Shown here: in pieces, positions 49,789 to 58,010 of the stretch
Layout: every line of letters begins with the position of its first letter
Numbering within the stretch: the stretch's first letter is position 1
Notes under the pieces: model-generated
The model's database searches: none
What the model was told of the DNA's origin: nothing
Seen by the model: the letters and a program-made list of their open reading frames with translations, nothing else
From: Saccharopolyspora shandongensis
GTDB taxonomy: Bacteria > Actinomycetota > Actinomycetes > Mycobacteriales > Pseudonocardiaceae
Reading direction: 5' to 3'
Assembly: GCF_900106995.1 (NCBI RefSeq)
Contig: NZ_FNOK01000019.1
Location: forward strand, 62,001 to 126,000
DNA length: 64,000 nucleotides
Made by a program: the position numbers and the translations under genes

Positions 49789-49938
49789 TCAGGCGATGCG
49801 CTCGGCCGCGGGGCCGACCGGCTCGATCACCTGGTCCGGGGTGCCCGGCTGCAGCCGCCACGCCCACTTGGTCATCGCTCCCGCCACCGCCAGCAGTACA
49901 ACCGACTCGGCCGCCAGGGCCACCCACACCGTTGTCAC
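49789..49938 (-). CDS. 49-residue membrane peptide
   Basis: A short gene starting at GTG 49938 with an excellent GGGAGG six bases upstream. The product has one transmembrane helix at residues about 4-22 (VWVALAAESVVLLAVAGAM), then a basic turn (TKWAWRLQPG) and an acidic-to-neutral tail. Third positions are G/C-rich as in real genes, and a terminator-like hairpin follows 53 bases after the stop. I do not recognise a family. It is transcribed away from the flavoprotein gene at 50199. Confidence 0.65.
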   Translation of the reverse strand: MTTVWVALAAESVVLLAVAGAMTKWAWRLQPGTPDQVIEPVGPAAERIA

Positions 49939-50198
49939 TTCTTGCCTCCCTTCTGCAAACCTCCCCGTCTTCCGCACGCGCGCGAGGCACCGCCCGGCAA
50001 AGGGCAGGACGAACGGAAGAAGGTTTGGGGAACCACTGCTTACGGAATCAATCGTAGGGCTTTGTTCGAGCGGGATTAAAGCCACCCCACGGGTGTCTTC
50101 CGTCGCACTCTCTTGGCCTATCCGAACAACTCCGCGGGCAGTGGCACAGACCACCTCCCGCACGGGAAGAATCCGCCGCGGCGGCTGTTCCGCAGGGT

Positions 50199-51248
50199 GT
50201 GGAGGACATCGACGTCGTGGTGATCGGGGCCGGCCAGGCAGGCCTGACCGGCTCGTACCACCTGCAGCGAGCGGGCATCGACCACGTGGTGCTCGACCAC
50301 GGCGACGGGCCCGGCGGCGCGTGGCGGCACCGCTGGCCGTCACTGCGTCTCGGCAGCGTGCACGGCATCCACGACCTGCCGGGCAGCCCGCTGCGCGAAA
50401 CCGACGGTGCCCGCCCCGCCGCCGAGGTCGTCCCGGAGTACTTCGGGCGCTACGAGTACGAGCAGGAGCTCCCGGTGCTGCGGCCGGTCAAGGTCGACGC
50501 GGTGCGCGACGGCGGCGAACGGCTGCTGGTGGACAGCTCGGCGGGAACCTGGGCCGCCCGAGCGGTCCTCAACGCCACCGGCACCTGGGAGAACCCGTTC
50601 TGGCCGCACTACCCCGGGCAGAACTCGTTCGCCGGCCGCCAGCTGCACACCGCCGACTACCGCGGCCCCGAGGAGTTCCGCGGCCGGCGCGTGATCGTGG
50701 TCGGCGGCGGGATCTCCGCGGTGGAACACCTGCTGGAGATCGCCGACGTCACCGAGACGACCTGGGTGACCCGGCGGCCGCCGGAGTTCACCGACGCCGA
50801 GTTCACGCCGGTCGACGGGCGGGCCGCGGTCGCCGAGGTCGAGCGCCGCGTCCGGCTCGGCCTGCCGCCGGGCAGCGTCGTCAGCGCGACCGGGCTCCCG
50901 AACACCCCGGCCGTGCAGGCCGCGCGGGACCGGGGCGTGCTGAACCGGCTGCCGATGTTCGAGCGGATCACCGCCGACGGCGTCGAATGGGCCGACGGGC
51001 GGTCGCAGCGCGCGGACGTGATCCTCTGGGCCACCGGCTTCCGGCCGGTCATCGCCCACCTCGCGCCGCTGCACCTGCGCGGACCGGGCGGCGGCATCCG
51101 GGTGGCCGGGACCCGCGCGGTCGCCGAGCCCCGGCTGCACCTCGTCGGCTACGGGCCGTCGGCCAGCACCATCGGGGCCAACCGCGCCGGCCGCGCGGCA
51201 GCCCGGGAAATCACCGACTTGGTGCGGGAAAGATCAAGAAAACCTTAA
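50199..51248 (+). CDS. Flavin-dependent monooxygenase-like protein
   Basis: A 349-residue FAD/NAD(P)-binding oxidoreductase of the FMO/CzcO type. The FAD site is VVVIGAGQAGLTGSYHLQRA at the start, and the NAD(P) site VIVVGGGISAVEHLLEIA is near residue 167. GTWENPFWPHYPG and the ATGFRP motif (ILWATGFRPVIAHL) are typical. Family members oxygenate sulfur or nitrogen compounds or Baeyer-Villiger substrates. GTG at 50199 is used; the 260 bases upstream hold no gene. Two hairpins follow the stop. Confidence 0.84.
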   Translation: MEDIDVVVIGAGQAGLTGSYHLQRAGIDHVVLDHGDGPGGAWRHRWPSLRLGSVHGIHDLPGSPLRETDGARPAAEVVPEYFGRYEYEQELPVLRPVKVDAVRDGGERLLVDSSAGTWAARAVLNATGTWENPFWPHYPGQNSFAGRQLHTADYRGPEEFRGRRVIVVGGGISAVEHLLEIADVTETTWVTRRPPEFTDAEFTPVDGRAAVAEVERRVRLGLPPGSVVSATGLPNTPAVQAARDRGVLNRLPMFERITADGVEWADGRSQRADVILWATGFRPVIAHLAPLHLRGPGGGIRVAGTRAVAEPRLHLVGYGPSASTIGANRAGRAAAREITDLVRERSRKP

Positions 51249-51285
51249 TCGGTCCTGTCCAGGGACCTAATGCCCTGCAACCGGC

Positions 51286-51365
51286 CCGCCACAGCCAGCA
51301 AGCTGCGCTGTGGCGGCTCAACCACGCCGGCGGCGCCATCTCCAGGAGAGGGGGAGGTGGCGCCG
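51286..51365. terminator. Tandem terminator hairpins
   Basis: First: CCGCCACAGC (51286-51295) with GCTGTGGCGG (51307-51316). Second: CGGCGCCA (51331-51338) with TGGCGCCG (51358-51365). Both lie between the convergent monooxygenase and ferredoxin genes. Confidence 0.65.
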
Positions 51366-51378
51366 CTTCACGCCGCGA

Positions 51379-51588
51379 CTACCGGTCGCCGACCAGCGAC
51401 AGTGCGCCCGACGGGCAGACGTGCACCGCCTCCCGGGCCGCCGCGGCCAAGCCAGCGTCGCCGTCGTCCACCTCGGCCGCCAGCAGCACCACCCGGCCGT
51501 CCTCGTCGTTCTGGTCGAACAGCGCCGGTTCCGTCAGCACGCACTGGCCCGCCCCGACGCAGCGGTCCAGGTCCGCCTCGATCCGCAT
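51379..51588 (-). CDS. Ferredoxin, [3Fe-4S] type
   Basis: A 69-residue ferredoxin of the kind that serves actinobacterial cytochromes P450. The cluster cysteines are Cys10 and Cys16 (CVGAGQC) and Cys58 in HVCPSGAL; the spacing with a non-cysteine at the second position indicates [3Fe-4S]. ATG at 51588 has GAGAGGAG upstream. It follows the P450 gene with an 11-base gap, so the two form an operon and the ferredoxin is the probable electron donor. Confidence 0.9.
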   Translation of the reverse strand: MRIEADLDRCVGAGQCVLTEPALFDQNDEDGRVVLLAAEVDDGDAGLAAAAREAVHVCPSGALSLVGDR

Positions 51589-51599
51589 GATCACTCCTC

Positions 51600-52808
51600 T
51601 CACCAGGTCACGGGCATCTCGTAGATCCCGAAGATGTTCGCGTCGGACTTGAACGGGAGGTCGTCGACGGGGACGGCCAGCCGCAGCCCGGGCAGCCGCC
51701 GGAACAGCGTGTCGAAGACGATCTGCAGCTCCAGCCGCGCCAGGTTCTGCCCCAGGCACTGGTGCGGGCCGAAGCCGAACGCGACGTGCCCGCGGGCGTT
51801 GCGGGCGAGGTCCAGCTCGTCGGGCTGGTCGAAGGCCTCGGGGTCGCGGTTGGCCGAACTGCCCAGCGCGACGACGCCCTCCCCCTCCGGGATCACCACA
51901 CCGCCGATCTCGACGTCCTCCGTCACGGTTCGCGAGGTCGCCGCCTCGACGATGGTGAAGTAGCGCAGCAGTTCCTCGACGGCGGTCGGGGTCTTGGCCG
52001 GGGCCGCGACGATCTCCGCCAGCTGGTCGGGGTTCTCCAGCAGCGCCAGGACGCCCAGCGAGATCATGTTCGCGGTCGTCTCGTGCCCGGCGACCAGCAG
52101 CAGGAGCGCCATCCGCACGAGCGCATCGTGGTCGACCTCACCGGCTTCGCGCTGCTTGCGGATCTGCCTGCCGATCAGGTCGTCGGTGGCCTCCCGCTCC
52201 TTTCCCGTCACCAGCTCGTCCAGGTACGCCTGGATCTCCTCGACCGCGGCGATGCGCTGCTCGACGGGCGTGGTCTTGCGCAGGATCAGGCCGGTGCGCG
52301 CCTGGAAGAAGTCGTGGTCGGCGTAAGGCACGCCCAGCAGCTCACAAATGACCAGCGACGGCACCGGCAGCGACAGCACCCGCACCAGGTCGACCGGGCG
52401 GGGCGCGGCGAGCATCTCGTCGATGCAGTCGTCGACGATCTGCTGGATGCGCGGTCGCATCGCCTCGATCCGCCGCACGGTGAACTCGCCGAGCACCGCG
52501 CGCCGGGCGGCGGCGTGCTCAGCCCCGTCCATCCCGATCAGCGACGGGGCCACGTTGCCGACGGTGGCCTGCTGGCCGACCGAGAGCAGCGGAAATCCGG
52601 GGCGGCGCCGGTCGGAGCTCATCCGCGAATCGCCGAGCACCTGGCGGACGTGTTCGTGCCGGGTCACCAGCCAGGCGGTGCCGCCGCCTGCCATCGGGAC
52701 CTTGCTGATCGGTGCTTCGGCGCGCAGTTCGGCGTACTCCGGTGCGGACGCGAACGGGCAGGTGCGGATTTTCGGGTAGGCCGCCGGGTCAACGGCTTGC
52801 TCGGACAT
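51600..52808 (-). CDS. Cytochrome P450
   Basis: A 402-residue soluble bacterial P450 (CYP105/CYP107-like). The I-helix is LLLVAGHETTANMI, the ExxR pair is in VEELLRYF, and the heme loop is FGFGPHQCLGQNLAR with the ligand Cys351. The Asn/Thr oxygen-activation pattern is normal. ATG at 52808 has GGGAG five bases upstream; the open frame upstream is a shadow of the divergent TetR gene. A ferredoxin gene follows and a TetR regulator diverges. The substrate is unknown. Confidence 0.93.
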   Translation of the reverse strand: MSEQAVDPAAYPKIRTCPFASAPEYAELRAEAPISKVPMAGGGTAWLVTRHEHVRQVLGDSRMSSDRRRPGFPLLSVGQQATVGNVAPSLIGMDGAEHAAARRAVLGEFTVRRIEAMRPRIQQIVDDCIDEMLAAPRPVDLVRVLSLPVPSLVICELLGVPYADHDFFQARTGLILRKTTPVEQRIAAVEEIQAYLDELVTGKEREATDDLIGRQIRKQREAGEVDHDALVRMALLLLVAGHETTANMISLGVLALLENPDQLAEIVAAPAKTPTAVEELLRYFTIVEAATSRTVTEDVEIGGVVIPEGEGVVALGSSANRDPEAFDQPDELDLARNARGHVAFGFGPHQCLGQNLARLELQIVFDTLFRRLPGLRLAVPVDDLPFKSDANIFGIYEMPVTW

Positions 52809-52847
52809 CGTGACTCCCTGATCACTCAGCGAACAACTGGATGATGC

Positions 52848-52883
52848 TCTTCCGGTTATAGCGAAGCGGAAGAAATTCGTCCA
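52848..52883 (-). promoter_or_regulatory. P450 promoter overlapped by inverted repeat
   Basis: TCTTCCG (52848-52854) and CGGAAGA (52867-52873) form perfect arms. Read on the minus strand, TGGACG (-35, 52878-52883), 17 bases, and TATAAC (-10, 52855-52860) make a good promoter, with the -10 box within the repeat spacer. The divergent TetR protein probably binds here. Confidence 0.55.
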
Positions 52884-52947
52884 CCTACTTTCGACTCGGA
52901 ACATGCGACAATCCGCCCACCCGACGCACAGCACGTGAGTGAGGACC

Positions 52948-53622
52948 ATGACGACCGACGCCACGCCACGGCTGCGGGCCGATGCCCGCCGCAACCGGGA
53001 CCGGATCATCGCTGCGGCGCGGGCCGTCTTCACCGAGCACGGCACCGAGGTCCCGATGGAGGAGATCGCCCGCGCCGCCGGTGTCGGGATCGGCACCCTG
53101 TACCGCCGCTTCCCGGACCGCGAATCGCTGCTCGGCGCCATCGGCCGCGACGCGTTCCAGCAGGTCCTGGACGAGGCCCGGGCGATCGGCGACCGCGAAT
53201 CCGACCCGTGGCGCGCGCTCTGCGACTTCCTGCTGCGCGCCGCCAACCTGCGCACGGTCGTCCGGTTCTCGATGCTGTCCCAGCGGGCCAGGGCGATCCT
53301 GGCCGCCGATCCGGAGGTCGAGCAGGCGCGCGAAGAACTGCTGACGATCCTCGACGGGATGGTGCGCGCCGCGCAGGCGAACGGTTCGATGCGGCCGGAC
53401 GTCAGCGGCGGCGACCTCGGCATGATCCTGTCGATCGTGCTCCAGGGCGTGCACATCGCCCCGGACGACGTCCGCCCGGACGCCTCGGCCCGCTACCTCA
53501 CGCTGATGCTCGACGGCTTGCAGGCCCGCCCGGGCACGCCGCTGCCCGGCAGGCCGGTGACCATCGCCGACATCGCCCTGGCGCGGCACAACGCACCAGC
53601 GGCCGACGAGCAGACCGTCTGA
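52948..53622 (+). CDS. TetR-family regulator of the P450 operon
   Basis: A 224-residue TetR-type repressor. The helix-turn-helix is in residues about 12-58 (RRNRDRIIAAARAVFTEHG, IARAAGVGIGTLYRRFPDRE), and the C-terminal SBP56/TetR_C-like domain begins AFQQVLDEARAI. ATG at 52948 is chosen over two in-frame GTG codons a few codons upstream because it follows GAGG. It is divergent from the P450 gene across 139 bases, which contain a fitting palindrome, and convergent with a VOC gene. Confidence 0.88.
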   Translation: MTTDATPRLRADARRNRDRIIAAARAVFTEHGTEVPMEEIARAAGVGIGTLYRRFPDRESLLGAIGRDAFQQVLDEARAIGDRESDPWRALCDFLLRAANLRTVVRFSMLSQRARAILAADPEVEQAREELLTILDGMVRAAQANGSMRPDVSGGDLGMILSIVLQGVHIAPDDVRPDASARYLTLMLDGLQARPGTPLPGRPVTIADIALARHNAPAADEQTV

Positions 53623-53644
53623 CCGGCGCGGCTCGCCGCCCTGG

Positions 53645-54025
53645 TCAGCTCGCCAGGTCGTCGGCCTGGAACATGCCGAAGACGTTGCCCTCGGTGTCCC
53701 GGCAGTAGGCCACCCAGCCCATGCCGGTCAGCGCGGTCCGCGGCATCGCCACCCGGCCACCTGCGGACTCCACGATCGACAGCATGGCGTCGACGTCCGC
53801 CACCTCCATGGTCGTCGCGAACGCCGCGATCGGCGTCTCGTCGGAGGGCTCGGTGCCCTTGCGGGGCAGCAGGCCGCCGTCGATGCCCGGGCCCTCGCCC
53901 GTGAAGATCAGCCAGTACTGCTCGTCGCCCCACTGCTGGAACCGCCAGCCGAACACGGCCGAGTAGAACGCGCGGGCGCGATCCACGTCTCCCGCGTGGA
54001 TCTCGAAGTGCACAGGACGCAGCAT
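53645..54025 (-). CDS. VOC family protein
   Basis: A 126-residue glyoxalase-like protein. The first module is RPVHFEIHAGDVDRARAFY, with a histidine and FEIH typical of metal or substrate sites; the second has GWVAYCRDTEGNVFGMFQAD. ATG at 54025 has GAGGAGG six bases upstream. It is similar in plan to the CFP-30B/glyoxalase-like proteins of actinomycetes. It stands convergent with the TetR gene and downstream of the pyrimidine operon, 83 bases from the permease stop. Confidence 0.84.
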   Translation of the reverse strand: MLRPVHFEIHAGDVDRARAFYSAVFGWRFQQWGDEQYWLIFTGEGPGIDGGLLPRKGTEPSDETPIAAFATTMEVADVDAMLSIVESAGGRVAMPRTALTGMGWVAYCRDTEGNVFGMFQADDLAS

Positions 54026-54108
54026 GGCGGCCTCCTCGACACCGGTCGTCGTCTGCGAACCTACGACCTGCCGGCCGCCGCCGCACTGACGATCAGCGGC
54101 GAAGCACC

Positions 54109-55449
54109 TCACCTTCGGGCGGGCACCAGCCAGCGCAGCACGTGGTAGCCGAGCAGCGTCACGATGGTGCCCAGCGCGATGCCGCTGAGGCTGAACTGCG
54201 GCGTGATCTGCAGCGACACCCCGCCGATGCCGGCCACCAGCCCGGCGGCCAGCGGCATCAGGTTGACCGGGTCGCCGAAGTCGACGCGGTTCTCCGTCCA
54301 GATCTTCGCGCCCAGCAGGCCGATCATGCCGTAGAGCACGACGGTGATGCCGCCGAGCACGCCGCCGGGAGTCGCGGCGATCACCTCGCCGAACTTGGGG
54401 CACAACCCGAACAGGATCGCCACGATCGCGGCCACCCAGTAAGCCGCCGTGGAGTACACCCGGGTGGCGGCCATGACGCCGATGTTCTCGGCGTAGGTGG
54501 TCGTGGGCGGGCCGCCGACCGCGCTGGAGAGGGTGCTGGCGAAGCCGTCGGCGAAGATCGCCCGCCCGAGGCTGCCGTCCAGCTTGGTGCCGGTCATCTC
54601 CTCGACGGCCTTGACGTGCCCGGTGTTCTCCGCGATCAGCGCGATCACCACGGGCAGCACGACGAGGATCGCCGCCCCGTCGAACGACGGCGCGTGCAGC
54701 GTCGGCAGGCCGAACCAGCTGGCGTCGGCGACGCCGCTGAGGTCGAGCCGGAGGTGCGTGCTGACCTCACCGATGGCGTTAGGCGCGGTGATCGGTCCGA
54801 AGCCCAGGTCGAACAGCCACGACAGGACGTAGCCGACGACCAGTCCGATCAGCACCGCGATGCGGGACCAGAACCCGCGCAGCAGCACGCTGCAGCCGAG
54901 CACCACGGCCATCGTGATCAGCGCGATCCACTGGTCCTGCGGCCAGTACGACTCGGCGACCACCGGGGCGAGGTTGAAGCCGATCAGCATCACCACCGCG
55001 CCGGAGACCGCGGGCGGCAGCACCTTGTGCACCACCTGCGGGCCGACGAAGTGGATGATCACCCCGACCACGGACAGCACCAGGCCGAGCACCAGGATCG
55101 CGCCGGTGACCGTCGAGCTGTCCCCACCGCCGGCCCGGATCACCGTCACGACGCCCACGAAGGACGCGCTGCTCCCCAGGTAGCTGGGGATCTTGCCCTG
55201 CACGATGAGCAGGAACAGGATGGTCGCCACGCCCGAGACCATGATCGCCAGGTTCGGGTCCAGGCCCATCAGCACCGGGAAGACGAAGGTGGCCCCGAAC
55301 ATGGCCACCACGTGCTGGGCACCGAGCCCGATGGTGCGTCCCCAGGAAAGCCGCTCGTCCGGGGCCACCGCCTCGCCGGGGCGCGGCGTGCTGCCGTCCC
55401 CGTGCAGCTTCCAGCCGACGCCCAGCTTCGCGCCGAGTCCCTGCCGCAT
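54109..55449 (-). CDS. Uracil/xanthine permease family (NCS2) transporter
   Basis: A 446-residue membrane transporter of the nucleobase-cation symporter 2 family (UraA/PyrP/RutG type). The family segments are GLGAQHVVAMFGATFVFPVL (residues about 42-61), the half-helix loops with Ala-Glu-Asn (VVIALIAENTGHVKAV) and GGPPTTTYAENIGVMAATRV, where the acidic residues bind uracil in UraA. It is the last gene of the pyrimidine operon, 100 bases after the LLM oxidoreductase, and most likely imports uracil or thymine. GGAGG precedes the ATG at 55449. Confidence 0.92.
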   Translation of the reverse strand: MRQGLGAKLGVGWKLHGDGSTPRPGEAVAPDERLSWGRTIGLGAQHVVAMFGATFVFPVLMGLDPNLAIMVSGVATILFLLIVQGKIPSYLGSSASFVGVVTVIRAGGGDSSTVTGAILVLGLVLSVVGVIIHFVGPQVVHKVLPPAVSGAVVMLIGFNLAPVVAESYWPQDQWIALITMAVVLGCSVLLRGFWSRIAVLIGLVVGYVLSWLFDLGFGPITAPNAIGEVSTHLRLDLSGVADASWFGLPTLHAPSFDGAAILVVLPVVIALIAENTGHVKAVEEMTGTKLDGSLGRAIFADGFASTLSSAVGGPPTTTYAENIGVMAATRVYSTAAYWVAAIVAILFGLCPKFGEVIAATPGGVLGGITVVLYGMIGLLGAKIWTENRVDFGDPVNLMPLAAGLVAGIGGVSLQITPQFSLSGIALGTIVTLLGYHVLRWLVPARR

Positions 55450-55549
55450 GGCGCCCTCCTCGTTCCACCCCGCCGATCGGGGCTGCCACTTTCCGGCGGA
55501 ACTCTACAAACCCATGGCCGTGTGATCACCGCCGCAGGTCCGCGAGCCG

Positions 55550-56548
55550 TCAGGACATGGCCGGGATGACGGCATCACCATAGGCGTCCACAGTGGAGTC
55601 CAGTGCGTCGTGCATGGCGTAGATCGCGAACTGGTCGACCCCCGCATCGCGCAGTTCCCGCAGCTTGGCCACGTGCGCCTGGACGGGCCCGAGCAGGCAG
55701 AACCGGTCGACGATCTCGTCCGGCACGAACTCGGTGCTCGGGTTGTCGGCGCGGCCGTGGTGCGAGTAGTCGTAGCCCTCCCTGCCCCTGATGTAGTCGG
55801 TGAGCGCGGTGGGCACCGCCGCCGCGGCGTCGCCGTAGCGGGCGACGAGGTCGGCGACGTGGTTGCCGACCATGCCGCCGAACCAGCGGCACTGCTCGCG
55901 GGCGTGGTCGAGGTCGTCGCCGACGTAGGCCGGGGCGGCCACGCACACGGTGATCGACGCCGGGTCGCGCCCGGCATCCCGGGCGGCCTCCCGGACGTGG
56001 TCGACCATCCACCGTGTCAGGTACGGGTCGGCGAGCTGCAGGATGAAGCCGTCCGCCTGCCGCCCGACGAGCTCCAAGGCCTTCGGCCCGTAGGCGCCCA
56101 TCCAGACCGGCAGCCGGCCGTCGCGCACCCACGGCAGCCGGACCGGGGTTCCGTGCAGCTGCACCTCGCGGCCCTCGGCCAGCTCCTTGATCACGCGCAT
56201 GGCCTGTTCGAGCGTCGCCAGCGTGGTCGGCCGCCCACCGGTGACCCGCACCGCCGAGTCGCCGCGGCCGATGCCGCACACCGTGCGCGGCCCGAACATG
56301 TCGTTGAGCGTGGCGAAGGTCGATGCGGTGACCGTCCAGTCGCGGGTGGCCGGGTTGGTCACCATCGGGCCGACCACGAGCCGTTCGGTGGCCGCCAGGA
56401 TCTGGCTGTGGATGACGAACGGCTCCTGCCACAGCACGCATGAGTCGAAGGTCCAGCCGTGGCTGAAGCCGAGCCGCTCGGCCCGGCGCATCCGGTCCAC
56501 CACGGACCACGCGGGCGGATCGGTCTGCAGGACCAGTCCGAAGTCCAT
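55550..56548 (-). CDS. F420-type LLM-class oxidoreductase in pyrimidine operon
   Basis: A 332-residue bacterial luciferase-like TIM-barrel protein of the TIGR03842-like LLM group. It starts MDFGLVLQTDPPAWSVVDRM, and the signatures VCGIGRGDSAVR and LPVWMGAYGPKALELVGRQA are typical of coenzyme F420-dependent members. ATG at 56548 follows dihydropyrimidinase by 61 bases. Its reaction is unknown. Because no dihydropyrimidine dehydrogenase is visible, reduction of uracil or thymine with F420H2 is an attractive but untested idea; a side-product or flavin-dependent oxygenation role is also possible. Confidence 0.88.
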   Translation of the reverse strand: MDFGLVLQTDPPAWSVVDRMRRAERLGFSHGWTFDSCVLWQEPFVIHSQILAATERLVVGPMVTNPATRDWTVTASTFATLNDMFGPRTVCGIGRGDSAVRVTGGRPTTLATLEQAMRVIKELAEGREVQLHGTPVRLPWVRDGRLPVWMGAYGPKALELVGRQADGFILQLADPYLTRWMVDHVREAARDAGRDPASITVCVAAPAYVGDDLDHAREQCRWFGGMVGNHVADLVARYGDAAAAVPTALTDYIRGREGYDYSHHGRADNPSTEFVPDEIVDRFCLLGPVQAHVAKLRELRDAGVDQFAIYAMHDALDSTVDAYGDAVIPAMS

Positions 56549-56609
56549 CGCTCCCCCAACCGTTGTCGAATCTGATGTGCGTCGTGGTACGGCTTCGAGC
56601 AGGCGAAGT

Positions 56610-58010
56610 TCAGATCAGGTACTGGCAGGTGTCTCGGGCCAGGAACCGGCCGCGCCCGGCCCGGCCGGTGTAGGTGCCGTCGTCGACGACGACCTCGCCG
56701 CGGGACAGCACCGTGCGGACCCGGCCGGTGATCTGCTTGCCCTCGTAGGCGTTGTAGTCGACGTTCATGTGGTGCGTCTCGGCCGAGAGCACATGTTGGG
56801 CGCTCGGGTCGTAGATCACGATGTCGGCATCGGCGCCGGGCGCGATCGTGCCCTTGCGCGGCTGCAGGCCGAACATCCGGGCCGGGGTGGCGCAGGCCAG
56901 TTCGATCCACCGACGGCGGTTGATGCGCCCCTCCACGACGGCCTGGTGCAGCAGGTCGATGCGGTTCTCCACGCCCGGGATGCCGTTGGGGATCTTGGAG
57001 AAGTCGCCGCGGCCGAGCTCCTTCTGGTCCTTGAAGCAGAACGGGCAGTGATCGGTGGACACCACCGAGAGGTCGTTGGTGCGCAACGCCCGCCACAGGT
57101 CCGCCTGGTGCTCGGCGGGCCGCAGCGGTGTCGAGCAGACGTACTTCGCGCCCTCGAACTCCGGCCTGGCCAGGTCGTCGACCGTGAGGAACAGGTACTG
57201 CGGGCAGGTTTCGCCGAAGACGTTCAGCCCGTTGTCGCGGGCCCGGGTGATCTCGGCGACGGCCTCCGCGGCCGAGACGTGCACGACGTAGAGCGGGGCA
57301 CCGGCCACTCTGGACAGCTGGATCGCCCGGTGCGTCGCCTCCGCCTCCAGCAGCGGGTGCCGGACCTGCCCGTGGAACCGCGGGTCGGTGCGCCCGGCGG
57401 CGAGCGCCTGCTGCACGAGGACGTCGATGGCGATGCCGTTCTCGGCGTGCATCATCGTGAGCGCGCCGTTGTCGGCGGCCTGCTGCATGGCGCGCAGGAT
57501 CCGCCCGTCGTCGCTGTAGAACACGCCGGGATAGGCCATGAACATCTTGAAGCTGGTGATCCCCTCGGCGACCAGCGTGTCCATCTCCTTCAGCGCCTCT
57601 TCGCCGACGTCGGAGAGGATCATGTGGAAGCCGTAGTCGATCGCGCACTGCCCGTCCGCCTTGGCGTGCCAGGCGTCCAGGCCCTCGCGCGGCGAGCCGC
57701 CGACCGGCTGGATCGCGAAGTCGACGATCGTGGTGGTGCCGCCCCACGCGGCGGCCCTGGTGCCGGTCTCGAACGTGTCCGACGCGAACGTCCCGCCGAA
57801 GGGCATCTGCATGTGCGTGTGCCCGTCGACGCCGCCTGGGATGACGTAGTGCCCGGACGCGTCGATCACGGTGTCCGCATTGGACACCCACTGCTCGGCG
57901 ATGGCGGGCGCGGCGATCGCGGCGACCTGCTCGCCGTCGACGAGCACGTCCGCGCGGGTCTCCTCGGTCGCGGTGATCACCAGGCCACCTCGGATGATCG
58001 TCTTGCTCAT
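56610..58010 (-). CDS. hydA: Dihydropyrimidinase
   Basis: A 466-residue cyclic amidohydrolase that opens dihydrouracil or dihydrothymine to the N-carbamoyl beta-amino acid. The binuclear metal site is DGHTHMQMPFGG (His64, His66), the carboxylated lysine is Lys155 in SFKMFMAYPG, and the catalytic Asp is in STDHCPF near residue 315. Length is normal. Its ATG overlaps the stop of the aminotransferase gene as ATGA. D-hydantoinases share the fold, but the neighbours point to pyrimidines. Confidence 0.94.
   Translation of the reverse strand: MSKTIIRGGLVITATEETRADVLVDGEQVAAIAAPAIAEQWVSNADTVIDASGHYVIPGGVDGHTHMQMPFGGTFASDTFETGTRAAAWGGTTTIVDFAIQPVGGSPREGLDAWHAKADGQCAIDYGFHMILSDVGEEALKEMDTLVAEGITSFKMFMAYPGVFYSDDGRILRAMQQAADNGALTMMHAENGIAIDVLVQQALAAGRTDPRFHGQVRHPLLEAEATHRAIQLSRVAGAPLYVVHVSAAEAVAEITRARDNGLNVFGETCPQYLFLTVDDLARPEFEGAKYVCSTPLRPAEHQADLWRALRTNDLSVVSTDHCPFCFKDQKELGRGDFSKIPNGIPGVENRIDLLHQAVVEGRINRRRWIELACATPARMFGLQPRKGTIAPGADADIVIYDPSAQHVLSAETHHMNVDYNAYEGKQITGRVRTVLSRGEVVVDDGTYTGRAGRGRFLARDTCQYLI

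Noticed and set aside
52809-53456. N-terminal extension of the P450 frame to 53456
   Set aside because: The extension is antisense to the TetR gene; a good ribosome-binding site marks the ATG at 52808.
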